Positions 33,045-45,285 of a stretch of DNA of 64,000 nt are shown here, piece by piece. Under the pieces are notes generated by a model, which saw only the letters and a program-made list of their open reading frames with translations, was not told the origin of the DNA and searched no databases. Every line of letters starts with the position of its first letter. The stretch's first letter is position 1. Source of the stretch: Aedes albopictus (lineage: Eukaryota > Arthropoda > Insecta > Diptera > Culicidae); assembly GCF_035046485.1 (NCBI RefSeq), contig NC_085138.1, positions 425,989,265 to 426,053,264 of the forward strand. The letters are read 5' to 3'. A program made the translations under genes and the position numbers.

Positions 33045-35929
33045 GAAAGACCGTAGAATTCTCTTCGAAAGTGGTGTCCCTCCCCACGTGGTCAACGGTA
33101 AAACGTGTTCGCCGCCGTTCCAAAGTGGTTTGCTGCTGTCTGTTCCTGCTGTAGCTGGTGGCCGTTGTCTCTCGGCCGTTTTCTCGTCAACGTAGCCAGG
33201 TTTGCCTACAATGATAAATGCCCAAATGACACTCTGAAAATATACAGATTTTCATATTTCTTGTAGTGAATATAAAACCTCAAACGAAGCTGCATATGAA
33301 AGCCTTAGGTGTAAGCTGTAACACAAAAAAAAATAAAAAAAAAAGTTTCAATAAGGAAATAGTGAGATATAATGCTTTAAAATGCGTTCAAAAATCTTAT
33401 AAAATTCTATAACTTTCAGAAAACTTATTCGATCTCGCTCAAAATTTTTCCAATGGAGCTTTAATATATGGTTTATGGTTGATAAAAATTTCAGCGTATT
33501 TGATTGATGTATAAAAAAGTTATGATCATTTGATTTAAAAATATTTTAACCAAAAACTGCTGTACGGACAATCGTTTGATACACTATACTTCTTACGTCT
33601 AGAAGTATGAATCCTCGTTCTATCCATCCATACAATCCAATCTACCTACCTGTCACGGTCATTGCACATCACGGGAGGCAGCGCTGTTTTTCTCCACACT
33701 CCAATGAATTTCCTAAAATTACCGCATATCATTTTGTCTCACACTAAAGTTTCCTCGTACTGCTTCTTTTCTGCGATGAATTCTAGTCTTGTTTCTTTGT
33801 ACCGCTCGCTATTCTGCTGTGTAGCAGACTTTAACATTCGACTTCTGGCAATGTTTTTCTCATCTGTATATTCCGTCTTTGCCACAAAAGTTCAACTTAT
33901 TGGACTCAGTGGCTTAATTTCCCCAACAGAGGAAGAAAAAAAAACATTTCCGTGTCGTCTCAGAGCAGTTATGATCATATCCCTTTCTGCTGTGTTCATT
34001 GATCTATTTTCGATTTTCAGAATGTTTAGTTTCAAATCTTGAAATTTTTCAGAAGTTTATCAACTCCTGTTAATTTTCTGAGTTTCGTAAACGATTCTCA
34101 AGCACACTTCAACCTCATTACATTTTTCAGTGAGCTTCACGAGTTTTACTTTAATCTGCATAGTAACTACTGATTTCATTTTCTATGCTACTGAGTGGTA
34201 ACGACGAATTGGCTTGCTTGGAGGTGGTTTTTGCTCTTCCAAGAAATCACGTTCATCAAGAGTTGCCAGCATTTTGCAATCCAGTAGGTTGCTGCTGTTG
34301 CCCTTACATTTCAACTTTCCCCCTTTTCGGGTTTGCATGATTCTTGGAAGCTGCTTGACTGCTACAAGATCAAAGCAGCTGCACACGAATGAGGTTCAAA
34401 ACTACTGGGGGAAATTAGAGGGTATGCGTGGGTCAGGTCAACAGGATTCTCTCACATCTCATCAACTTCTTCAAGCAATTTATGAGAAAGTAAATAGAAA
34501 TAAACAGGTCACAGCACGAAGTGATTCCATTTGATTTAGCAAATTTCCGTTCTGGCTTTCTGAGACTGAATGCATTCAATCGCCCTTATTTTGCCCGCTT
34601 GTGCGCAACATGTTTTATCAAAATGTTCTCTTCTAATAGCACAGCGTCCCACATTAATGGAAATATTTGCATTGAACTATAAAAAATAATAGCCCTCTCC
34701 GCTCCTCAACAAGGACCGAACTTCAGTCAGGCACGCATTCGTAGAAAATCCTTTTGATGGTTTGTACTCCTCTTCTAACGCCCTCCCCACACACACGCAC
34801 CGTGTTCACATGTCCCCAGAGCGTCCAGTTTAAAATAGCGTCAGTCCTGCTGACTGCCCCATACAAATTCTATGAATTTAAATTCCAAATGGATCCGTTT
34901 CGGAATGCAAAACAACAACATTGATTCCGAGAGAGGCAGAAGAAAAAAAATCCAGCTTGAGCGACTTTCCCCGCTGCTGCAATACTATTGCGATTATAAT
35001 GGCGGCTGATAGCTACAGAGCTTTCAGTCAGTCAGTGACAATACATGGTGAATGCATTTTGTTGTTCGTTCACGCAGGGAGGCCTGGTTCTATTGAAGAG
35101 AGAAAAAAAACGAACTGGAATTCCGAATCCGGGCCGTACAAATCCTTTCACAAATAGTGCTTTTAAAATGACTCGCTTGGTGAATGGACTTTCACGCAGG
35201 CAGCATTTGAGGGGCACGGTTGGGGACGATTATTAAATTTGGTCATCGCGGAACTGTCGGTTTTGCATAGTGGAGCCGGGGGAATTGTTGGAGTATGGAC
35301 GACATGTGCTTTGTATGACGATTTTTGGATGAAAGTGGAGTATTGTGATATACTGATTTTAATAGTTATAAGATCATAAAATTTTCAACAATTATTGAAG
35401 GATACAGATGCAAAAGGGTGTATGAGTGCCCTTATGCTCGAATTTGAGTTGAGTCTATCAAAATATTTTCATACTTAAGCTTTTTACAACTTCTTAAAAT
35501 AATTTTACGTTTTGTTTTTTTTTTTTAATCACTATCAAAAATCTTTAAAATTGTTTCCTTATGTTAGTTTACAAAATCGATGAAAAAACATTCAATGATA
35601 AGGTTTTCGGAAAATTGAAACTGTTTGACATCTAAAATAGATCCGCGACGAATATTAATCTCAGTTTTTTTTTTTTTTTGATTACGATCTCCAAATTTCC
35701 TCAAACATTAATGAAGTCACCATTGCATTCCAACAAACTGTTTTCGAGTTAATTTTTTGAGAAGGAAATTAGCTTTCCTTTTTACGCCCTTTTCAAAAGA
35801 TAGGTGAAGAATATTGTAAAACAAACAACATGAACACATTTCAAGATAGAAGATCATTAAAGAGCAAAATTTCATTTGAATGAAGAATGGCCGCGTCTAC
35901 GCGATTCGTGCATTGAGTTGGAAATGCTC
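33045..35929. other. Comparatively unique sequence, no gene recognised
   Basis: 33570-35300 is less repetitive and GC-richer, but long frames here (33662-34042 plus, 126 codons; 34214-34534 plus, 106 codons) lack domains, homologous phrasing or exon boundaries I can defend. 35300-35880 is AT-rich. Regulatory or untranslated sequence of a neighbouring gene is possible. Confidence 0.35.
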
Positions 35930-37080
35930 AGAGAATAGTCTTCTGCAGAAAATTCAACAAGCTCTATTTTCAAACAGTTGCTGTGATTCCGTCAGAAATA
36001 TCTCCTGGGATTCGTACGAAGATTACTCCACGGATTTTTTGAAAGTTCTTTATGAAATTGTATGAAAAATAACTGAATGAATTTTTAAAGGATTTCCTGC
36101 AAAATTTTCTGAGGAAGTCACTGGAAAAACTCTTTAAGATTCCTAGGAGAAATTATTTTTAAAATTCTCATAGGACCCCTGGAAATAATTATCTGAAGCA
36201 ATATGTGAAGTAATCCCTCTATGAACACTTAATAAAATCCTTTATATACCAGTGGACAGATTCCTGAAAAAAAAATATGAGAAATATCCTACGAGAATTT
36301 CCGAAGAAAATTTAAGCGAAATTTCCATTGAAAAATTTGGAAATATTGATAAAGGACAGCCTTGGGAAAATTCCGAAGAAAACCAAAAAGAAGCTTCTGA
36401 AGGATCCCCGAAAATAAAGAACTCTTGATAGACTTTCTTGGAAAATTTCTAGAAAACAACAAGAAATAACATCCTGGAGTAGGAGATAAACCAGCCATAT
36501 GCTGAAAATCTCGATACTAAAGATATAAAAAAACATCCTGGAGTAATTTCCGAAGGAAATCAGAATCCAAAGATTGTTTCTCTTTTAGGATTACCGAAAC
36601 AAATCCGGAAGAATTCCTCAAGAAACATTTGAATAAATCCTAAATGAATAAATTAAGCCCTCCCTTGAGATCTTCTAAAGGAGCTTGTAGGAGAGTCGCT
36701 TGAGAATTTTCTAAAAGAACTTCGGAGAAATAGAAATTAGGAAAGAACAATCCTTGAAGGAATTTCGAAATGCAATTTAGAAGGAATTTCTAAACTGGAG
36801 CAATTTAATACGAAATACCTGTAAAAACTTCTTGAAAATTTCCAGTAATATTTTCTGAAAAAAAATCTAAAAAAAAATTACGAAAGATATCCGTAGAATT
36901 ATTCATGCAAGAATCTCTGAAGGAACTCTGGCGGAAATTTCTAGAGGAATTTCTTCTAAAATCTCTGTATGAATTCCTGCATGAAACTGCGAAAGAGATT
37001 CCGCTGGAATCCCATTTTTGATGGAAGCAATGGAGGGGTTCCTAAAAAAAAATGCTTCTTTTTCTCGAAAATGAAAGATG
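35930..37080. repeat. GGAATT-type repeat block, reverse then forward
   Basis: Reverse orientation to about 36060, then forward to 37080 (for example GAAGGAACTCTGGCGGAAAT near 36918). Same polarity order as the other composite blocks. Confidence 0.65.
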
Positions 37081-37369
37081 CACTCTCCTAAGTTGTATAT
37101 GTAGTTACTTAGCTACACCTGCCTATGGTAGTCCTAAAATAGTCACAAAAACAGTTGTTTCCCAATAAAATCGTGTACTGGAGAACGTGGTATTGACAAT
37201 ATTCAACTGTCACAGTTACATCAAATTTACAACATTTAGCAGTACTGGTTTGAATATTGTCAAATAAAGTTTCACACATAAGATTTTTTTTTAATCAGGA
37301 TGATAACCTTTCAGTGATAAAATAAGAAAATTAATCACCGCCAAGTGACACTGTACCAATTAGGAATTC
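37081..37369. other. AT-rich sequence with a short inverted pair
   Basis: TTGACAATATTCAA near 37193 and TTGAATATTGTCAA near 37251 form a 14-bp perfect inverted pair about 45 bp apart. It may be the core of a small MITE; ends are not resolved. Confidence 0.4.
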
Positions 37370-38217
37370 TGGGAAGAGTTTCATGAGAAATATCAGAATG
37401 AAGGGATAACTAAAGTCATTGAGAAATTCCCGGTGAAATTCACAACAGATTATGTTAAGAGTTCTTTAAATTTATACATGAAGGAATGCCTGGATAATAA
37501 AATAAATAAACATCAACAAATTTGTGGAGAACTTGTCAAGTGAATTCCTGAAAAAATCCGAGGAGAAATTCTTAAAGGTTTCCTTAGACAAAATCCTGTA
37601 TGAACTACTGGAAACGTGCATACATAATTATCAAGAAAAAATCATAATGGCAATCTCAAGTTGTCATAGAATTTTTTTGAATCATTCCTGTTTGAACCAC
37701 TGTCAACAGGCATGCAAGAATTTCTGGAGGAATCCTTGAAAATATTGCGTTCTTTTGCCTTCAGCCATTTACTACGCAATCATTGAATTTTTGAATGAGT
37801 TCCAGAAGGAGTTCGTAATAGAATGCCTGTTTGGATTTTTTAAGGAATCTCTGGAAGAATTACTGAAGAAACCGCTAGGGGAATTTCCAAAAGAACTCGT
37901 GGCAGAATCTCTGAAAAAAGTCTGAATAAAAGGAGAAATTACCAAAGGTACTTCTTAACAAAGCCCTGAAAGATTATCTGATGGAGTCAATATAAGATTT
38001 TTTGAAAAAGTCCTTGGAAATATTTGTAAAGAAATAATCCCTTGAAAAAAATCTTGAAAATCGACAAAAAAAATCTGAAGATTACATGAAAGATTTCACG
38101 AAAATTCTGGAGCTATCCGTGGCATATTTTCCAAAAGAATCTCCGCAGGGATTTCTGAGGGACAGGGGAAAAGTCTGAGGAAGTTCTTGTCATGTTTTCC
38201 AGAGAAGTACAGGGTGC
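37370..38217 (+). repeat. GGAATT-type repeat block, forward
   Basis: Forward diverged repeat, interrupted at 38218 by a TA-flanked element and continued at 38810. Confidence 0.7.
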
Positions 38218-38809
38218 GGCAGGAAAAAATGCGAAAAGTTCAAGGCACTATTACACGCCAAATATGGGATACATATGACTATTTTTTCATGACAGTGTAT
38301 CAGTCAATGTCTATATTCTATCACTGAAAAATAAAACTGAACATATTTGAAGTTAAACATGTGATAATGTAGGCCTAATAAGCGGATATCAATAAACTGC
38401 GCGCCCAATGGTCATTAAACAATATGACTATAACAGTAACAAAATTAGCTCAAATTCGATGAACAACCAGACCACACTGATCCAGAGTCATGTAGTTTCA
38501 CATACCAGATGAAATAAGTACATATATTTGATGATATTGTAGAGAAAATCAAAAATTTTGTTTTATCAGATGCGAAATTTAGCGACCTGTGTAATTTTCT
38601 GCGGTTTGAAAATTCTGGTTGTCTTCATCTTCAGGCGCTGCCCTGTAAAGGTTAGTGACCAAAATGGGAAAATTTTTAATTAAATTTTCAGAAAACTAGC
38701 CTATTATAGATCATGGAACGTTGAAACATAGATTGGTTAATGTCAAATGGACGAAAATGAGGTTTGAAGTTGAAAAACACTTTCGCATTTTTTCCTGCCG
38801 CATACTGTA
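38218..38809. mobile_element. TA-flanked mariner-like MITE with GCGGCAGGAAAAAATGCGAAA ends
   Basis: TACAGGGTGCGGCAGGAAAA at 38218 is mirrored by TTTTCCTGCCGCATACTGTA ending at 38809; the inverted repeat is about 29 bp with two mismatches. TA at 38218-38219 and 38808-38809 is the likely target duplication. The 588-bp interior has no long frame. It splits the GGAATT block. Confidence 0.85.
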
Positions 38810-39020
38810 CATTCAGAAATTTCTGCAGAAATCTCTTGAAGAATTTCAGAAGGGAACTTCGAAAAATTACGAGATCTTCGGAGAGTAACCCTTAGAGGAT
38901 TTTGGATTTTTTTAAAGTATCCATATAGCAGTTTAGAGAGCAATCCATGGAAGCTTTTCTAAAGATGTTCTTGAAGAATCTGTAGAATATTGTTTGGATT
39001 GAATCCTTGGAAGGTATTGG
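38810..39020 (+). repeat. GGAATT-type repeat block, forward, continuation
   Basis: Resumes the block cut by the preceding mariner-like element. Confidence 0.55.
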
Positions 39021-39029
39021 AGGTTGCCC

Positions 39030-40328
39030 AATTAACATTTTCAGCGCTATAAGTCATTTGCTTTCTGTTGTGTAACCATCGAGTAAAAACAGTCAACGCT
39101 GAATAAAAGGAAAGCTAGTCAAATATAAATCATAAGCTAATACATGACTGCAAAACAAGCACTATACAGCTACCAAACTCGGTTTTCAGAAATCCATTGC
39201 TTGTCACTGGGGCTGCCTTTACTCCACCCTATTCCAACTCCGGGAGATTTCCCGGAAGATGTGAAAACTTGAGCAAATCGAATAGGAGTTCCCACTAACA
39301 AAACAGCTGCTACAAAACAGTACAATTCGTTATACTGATAAATCCCCAAACCAGCAGCGCTTTAAAGGCCGTTATACGATTTCATTACGGCTAGAAGCAG
39401 TAATAAAGGAACTGTTGGTTTACCAACACGGCTTGTCGGATATAAACATTATTGTCAAAACAAACTTTAAGCGGGATATATAGCTACTACTCAAATTCTT
39501 TACAGCTATCCATGTATGTGCTGTGAAATTATTTGGGTTGCTTTTATTGCATTTTTATTCAATGCCGGAAGATGTGTATATCGAGTAAGAGTCCCAGCCA
39601 CTACAACAGCTGCTTTTATACAGTACGTTTTGTAATGTTGCCAAAACACAAAACAGCAGCGCTTCGTAGCCGTTTAAAGAACACTCTTTCAGCTAGAAGC
39701 TGTGAAGTAGAATCTGTTGGCGCAACCACACAGCTTGTTCAATGTAAATATTATTGCGTTTGACGTTTCACAAGCTTTTACAGCAAGATGAAGTTGGGTA
39801 AGGTTTCTTGTGGCACAATTATGAAGCCTTGTCTGCAGTAAAACAAAACGGGTTATTTTCTATGTTATTTATATATAGCAGTGTGGCAGCGAGGAATCGG
39901 GACCAGTGGATACGGAGATCGGGAGTTCGATTCCAAGTAGCGGCAAGTACTTTAATTATTCAATTTTAAAAGTGATAATTCCAGTTCCACATGTATTGCG
40001 TCACGGTATCCATAACCTAATTATATTTAATCGTTTAATTTGAGGATGCCGTAAAACTATTATTTAACAACTGCGAAAAGGCTGAAAAAGCGCCTTCTCA
40101 AGATGTTATTCAGTTAGTGGTTACATAGGAGCCGAGAAAAGAGCTATGACTAGGTGGCATAGAAGCTGATCGCACAGCATGTACAAGCTGATTAAGTTCG
40201 CCAGATGCATTGGTATAGGGCTTGCATACAAGCTTCCATCCATATGTACAACACAGTAACTCAGCATCAAGCCGTATTAAGGACGCTTTGTTGACGTTTA
40301 CATTCACAATAAATGTTAGTTGGGTAAG
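39030..40328 (+). repeat. Diverged ~300-bp direct repeats
   Basis: 39290-39475 and 39590-39755 match in order: a CC-ACT-ACAAAACAGCTGCT-like start, an ACAGTACRWTTYGT phrase, AAACCAGCAGCGCTT or AAACAGCAGCGCTTC, a GGCTAGAAGC/AGCTAGAAGC phrase, and ATAAACATTATTG/GTAAATATTATTG. A third, weaker copy lies near 40130-40325 (AGAAGCTGATCGCACAGC, TTAGTTGGGTAAGG, the latter also at 39790). A possible tRNA-like insertion lies at 39885-39950. No coding frame is supported. Confidence 0.55.
39885..39950 (+). mobile_element. tRNA-like segment (fourth type)
   Basis: A B-box-like GAGTTCGATTCCAAG at about 39928 and an A-box-like TGTGGCAGCGAGGAA near 39882 at near-normal tRNA spacing. Stem pairing is incomplete. 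A tRNA-derived repeat is more likely than a functional tRNA. Confidence 0.35.
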
Positions 40329-41091
40329 GAATATCAAGAGGAATTTTCAAAAGAGTACCTTAAACAATTTCAGGAATAAATTCCTGGGAGATTTATTGAT
40401 ATCTTTACAAAGTTTTTAAACCCCTGCAGACATTATTGGATAATCATCTAGAGAAGTTTCTGCAGAAAACTCTAGGAACACTTGTGAAGACATTTGCAAA
40501 TACCTTTTAAGAGGGTTTTTAAATAACCTTTGGGTGTTTTTCAAAACACATATTTCGAGTTATATCTGAAGGAATTCCTACACAAACATTTAGGAATGAA
40601 TCCATGAATGTTTTTTTAATGAATACTTGAAGGATTTTCTAAAGCACGTCCTGTTGGAAGACTTTCTACATGCATCCCTGGGGAAATTCTTTAAAAAGCT
40701 ATGGATGATTTTGTGTTGAGTTACTTGATGAAATTACTGAAGCAAACTGTGGAATAATTTAAAAGAAATGCCTGAAACACATTGTAAACACGTGTTTGAA
40801 AGAATTTCTAACAAATCTCTGTTGGATTTTCTAAAGAAATCCATGGGTGCTTTCTAAAACATTCCATAGACGATTTTTCAGTGCTTCCTCCGACAAATCT
40901 CAGCATTCAAGATTATCAAAAATAAATTTCGAAAAATGCTAGAAGTAATGCATGCTTCTCGGAGGGTTCATTGAAAAAATCTTCTGTAGAAATACTGGGA
41001 TAAATTTTCTGTGGAATTCCTGAGGACTTTTTTTAAAACATATTTTAGAAAAAAAAGGAAAAATTTCGAATGGAACTACTGAAACAGTTTC
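40329..41091 (+). repeat. GGAATT-type repeat block, forward
   Basis: Forward diverged repeat. It is interrupted by the TTAA-flanked element at 41092 and continued at 45504, so it is the insertion target of that element. Confidence 0.65.
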
Positions 41092-41494
41092 TTAACCCAC
41101 CATCAGTCGCTTGGGTGTACTGAGTACACGCGTCTCAGAAAAATGCAAATAATAATCGAAATTCGCACCAAATTGAACCGGGTGTTGGTCCTATTCCAAG
41201 ATCCACTCTTCTTCTTGTTAGTAAGAAAGAAAAAAAAATGAAAAAATGCACGGAAAGTACTCGAAAAATACGTAATTCTAACCTCACATTTTAAATGTGT
41301 ACTCAGTACACCGGCGCGACCGCTGGTGTAACTTTTTTGAGAACGGCGTTCAATTTATGGTTTATATGCTTTACTAGATACAATGTTGGTGTCTTCGGCA
41401 AAAATGTCCAACTGGATAATGCGCGTCTGATAGTGGACATGTGGAACCGGTCAACACGATCTGATCCTGTCCCGGGTGTCGGAATGGCCCTCGC

Positions 41495-44400
41495 GAGAAC
41501 CTGTTTCGAGGACATTTCAGTTATGGCACCAAAACTAGGCGTGCGACGGCTCTATCTTCATGATTTTTCATATCCATTATTTTAGTAACCATGAAAATGA
41601 CCAGTGACTTCCCTGGCCAACCCGTGGCCACCGGAATGTGCCCTGGAGGAACCTGTTTCGAGGAAATTTTAACCATGACACCAAAACTAGACTCGCGACG
41701 GCTTTATCTTCATGATTTTCCATATCCATTATTTTAGTAACCATGAAAATGACCAGTGACTTCCCTGGCCAACCCGTGGCCACCGGAGTGTGCCCTGGAG
41801 GAACCTGTTTCGAGGACATTTTGAACATGACACCAAAACTAGGCATGCGACGGCTCTATCTCGCTGATTTTCCATATCTATTACACAAGTTTACAAAATA
41901 AAACGAAAGTCGTGAACTTCTGTCAACGACCAAAATTTTTGAAGCACAATTTAGTGCTGATTTCGAAACCGACCTTCAAAAAATTTTAAGTAGAACAGTT
42001 TTTGAGTTTTAGCTCAATATCGAGTTTTGCATTTTTTTTAAATATGTAATTTACTAAAATTCAAATATATTGCGTTTTGTTCAGCCAATTTTAAATCTTT
42101 TTCCATAAATTAAACGCTGAATACAATACCATTCGATCATCTGAATACAGGTTTTGCGTCAGGTTGATGAAATTCAAGATATTGACGAGTTTTAGGGACG
42201 ATCTCCTTAAATTTTAGCAAAATTCCCAAAAGTTTTTGAAGAAATGTATTTTTTTCAATAAGAAAAAAACAACTTAAAAATTCTTTCTCGACATTTATTT
42301 GACATATCATATGTAGGCGAGTTACAGTAAAAATTTCAGCTCAATCGGAGTATTGATTACGGAGAATGAGATGTTTGAAGTGAGCGACTTTGCTTAAAAA
42401 TAGAACAAAAATCGATTTCAAATCATCAACCTTGTATGGAAAGTCGAAGAAAATTCCGCTCTACTGTAATTTTTTTCTTTCGCGTTTTCGAACTCAGGGC
42501 ATGATTCTACACCAAAAATGATCATCAGCTTACCGAGTTCAAAAATGCTGTAAACTAGTGTTATTTTTGTAAAATGAAAATGACCAGTGACCTCCCTGAC
42601 CAACCCGTGGCCACCGGAATGTGCCCTGGAGGAACCTGTTTCGAGGACATTTTGACCATGACACCAAAACTAGGCATGCGACGGCTCTATCGTCATGATT
42701 TTCCATATCCATTATTTTAGTAACCATGAAAATGGCCAGTGACCTCCCTGGCCAACCCCTGGCCACCGGAATGTGCCCTGGAGGAACCTGTTTCGAGGAC
42801 ATTTTGACCATGATACTAAAACTAGGCATGCGACGGCTCTATCGTCATGATTTTCCATATCCATCATCTAGGGTAAAGCGCCAGGGAGGTTACTGGTCCT
42901 TTTCATGGTTACTAAGATGATGGATATGGAAAGTCAGGAAGATAAAGACGTCGCATGCCTAGTTTTGGCGTCAAAGCCAAAATGTCCTCGAAACAGGTTC
43001 CTCCAGGGCACATTCCGGTGGCTACGGGTTGGCCAGGGAGGTCACTGGTCATATTCATGATTACTAAGATGATGGATATGGAAAATCATGAAGATAGAGC
43101 CGTCGCACGCCTAGTTTTGGTGTCAAAGCCAAAATGTCCACAAATCAGGTTCCTCTAGGGCATATTCCGGTGGCCACGGGTTAGTCAGGGAGGTCACTGG
43201 TCATTTTCATGGTTACTAATATGATGGATATGAAAAATCATGAAGATAGAGCCGTCGCATGCCTAGTTTTGGTGTCATGGTCAAAATGTCCTCGAAATAG
43301 GTTTCTCCAGAGCACATTCCGGTGGCCACGGGTTGGCCAGGGAGGTCACTGGTCATTTTCATGGTTACTAAAATAATGGATATGGAAAATCATGAAAATA
43401 GAGACGTCGCATGCCTAGTTTTGGTGTCATGGTCAAAATGTCCTCGAAACAGGTTCCTCCAGGGCACATTCCGGTGGCCACGGGTTAGTCAGGAAGGTCA
43501 CTGGTCATTTTCATGGATATTTAAAAAAATGGATACGGAAAATCATGAAGATAAAGACGTCGCAAGCCTAGTTTTTGTGTCATGGTCAAAATGTCCTCGA
43601 AAAAGGTTCCTCCAGGGCACATTCCGGTGGCCAGGGGTTGGCCAGGGAGGTCACTGGCCATTTTCATGGTTACTAAAATAATAAATATGGAAAATCATGA
43701 AAATAAAGCCGTCGCAAGCCTAGTATTGGTGTCATGGTCAAAATGTCCTCGAAACAGGTTCCTCCAGGGCACATTCCGGTGGCCACGGGTTGGCCAGGGA
43801 GGTCACTGGTCATTTTCATGGTTACTAAAATAAGGGATATGGAAAATCATGAAAATAGAGACGTCGCATGCCTAGTTTTGGTGTCATGGTCAAAATGTCC
43901 TCGAAAAAGGTTCCTCCAGGGCACATTCCGGTGGCCAGGGGTTGACCAGGGAGGTCACTGGCCATTTTCATGGTTACTAAAATAATGGATATGAAAAATC
44001 ATGAAAATAAAGCCGTCGCAAGCCTAGTTTTGGTGTCATGGTCTAAATGTCCTCGAAACAGGTTCCTCCTGGGCACATTCAGGTGGCCAGGGGTTGGCCA
44101 GGGAGGTCACTGGTCATTTTCATGGTTACTAAAATAATGGATATGGAAAATCATGAAAATAGAGACATCGCATGCCTAGTTTTGGTGTCATGGTCAAAAT
44201 GTCCTCGAAAAAGGTTCCTCCAGGGCACATTCCGGTGGCCAGGGGTTGGCCAGGGAGGTCACTGGCCATTTTCATGGTTACTAAAATAATGGATATGAAA
44301 AATCATGAAAATAAAGCCGTCGCAAGCCTAGTTTTGGTGTCATGGTCAAAATGTCCTCGAAACAGGTTCCTCCTGGGCACATTCAGGTGGCCAGGGGTTG

Positions 44401-45285
44401 GCCAGGGAGGTCACTGGCCATTTTCATGGTTACTAAAATAATGGATATGGAAAATCATGAAAATAGAGACGTCGCATGCCTAGTTTTGGTGTCATGGTCA
44501 AAATGTCCTCGAAACAGGTTCCTCCAGGGCACATTCCGGTGGCCACGGGTTAGTCAGGAAGGTCACTGGTCATTTTCATGGATATTTAAAAAAATGGATA
44601 CGGAAAATCATGAAGATAAAGACGTCGCAAGCCTAGTTTTTGTGTCATGGTCAAAATGTCCTCGAAAAAGGTTCCTCCAGGGCACATTCCGGTGGCCAGG
44701 GGTTGGCCAGGGAGGTCACTGGTCATTTTCATGGTTACTAAAATAATGGATATGGAAAATCATGAAAATAGAGACGTCGCATGCCTAGTTTTGGTGTCAT
44801 GGTCAAAATGTCCTCGAAAAAGGTTCCTCCAGGGCACATTCCGGTGGCCAGGGGTTGGCCAGGGAGGTCACTGGCCATTTTCATGGTTACTAAAATAATG
44901 GATATGAAAAATCATGAAAATAAAGCCGTCGCAAGCCTAGTTTTGGTGTCATGGTCAAAATGTCCTCGAAACAGGTTCCTCCTGGGCACATTCAGGTGGC
45001 CAGGGGTTGGCCAGGGAGATCACTGGCCATTTTCATGGTTATTAAAATAATGGATATGGAAAATCATGACGATAGAGCCGTCGCAAGCCTAGTTTTGGTG
45101 TCATGGTCAAAATGTCCTCGAAACAGGTTCCTCCAGGGCACATTGCTGTGGCCACGGGTTGGCCTGGGAAGTCACTGGTCATTTTTATGGTTACTAAAAT
45201 AATGGATATGGAAAATCATGAAGATGGAGCCGTCGCATGCCTAGTTTTGGTGCCATAACTGAAATGTCCTCGAAACAGGTTCCCG
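41495..45285. repeat. 152-bp satellite array, about 21 units in two orientations
   Basis: Counting the CCTCGAAACAGG block and its variants, I find five units on the complement strand (about 41500, 41652, 41804, 42630, 42790) and sixteen forward (about 42988 to 45268) at 152-bp spacing; the orientation switches near 42880. The most constant part of each unit is CTAGTTTTGGTGTCATGGTC, AAAATGTCCTCGAAACAGG, TTCC. The first and last units are diverged and merge into the element's subterminal inverted repeats, suggesting the array grew from them. A Harbinger-like MITE interrupts it at 41884-42560. Confidence 0.9.
41881..42563. mobile_element. Harbinger-like MITE inside the satellite
   Basis: TTA duplications at 41881-41883 and 42561-42563 flank a 677-bp insertion with ends CACAAGTTTACA and TGTAAACTAGTG (11 of 12 paired). 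Removing it restores a satellite unit around CATATCCATTATTTTAG. No transposase frame is visible. Confidence 0.75.

Noticed and set aside
33662..34042. 126-codon hydrophobic plus-strand frame
   Set aside because: AT-driven hydrophobic composition, no recognisable domain, no exon boundary and no supporting codon pattern.
34214..34534. 106-codon plus-strand frame in unique DNA
   Set aside because: Mixed composition without a family signature; cannot be separated from chance.
43322..45202. Series of similar 83-134-codon frames that look like a protein family (VKMSSKQVPPG...)
   Set aside because: They are read-through of the 152-bp satellite, which is not a multiple of three, so each frame ends after about 1.6 units; repeats on the opposite strand are equally open.
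41495..45285. CRISPR-like array of regularly spaced repeats
   Set aside because: The whole 152-bp unit is repeated with no unique spacers, in a eukaryotic context and within a transposon.
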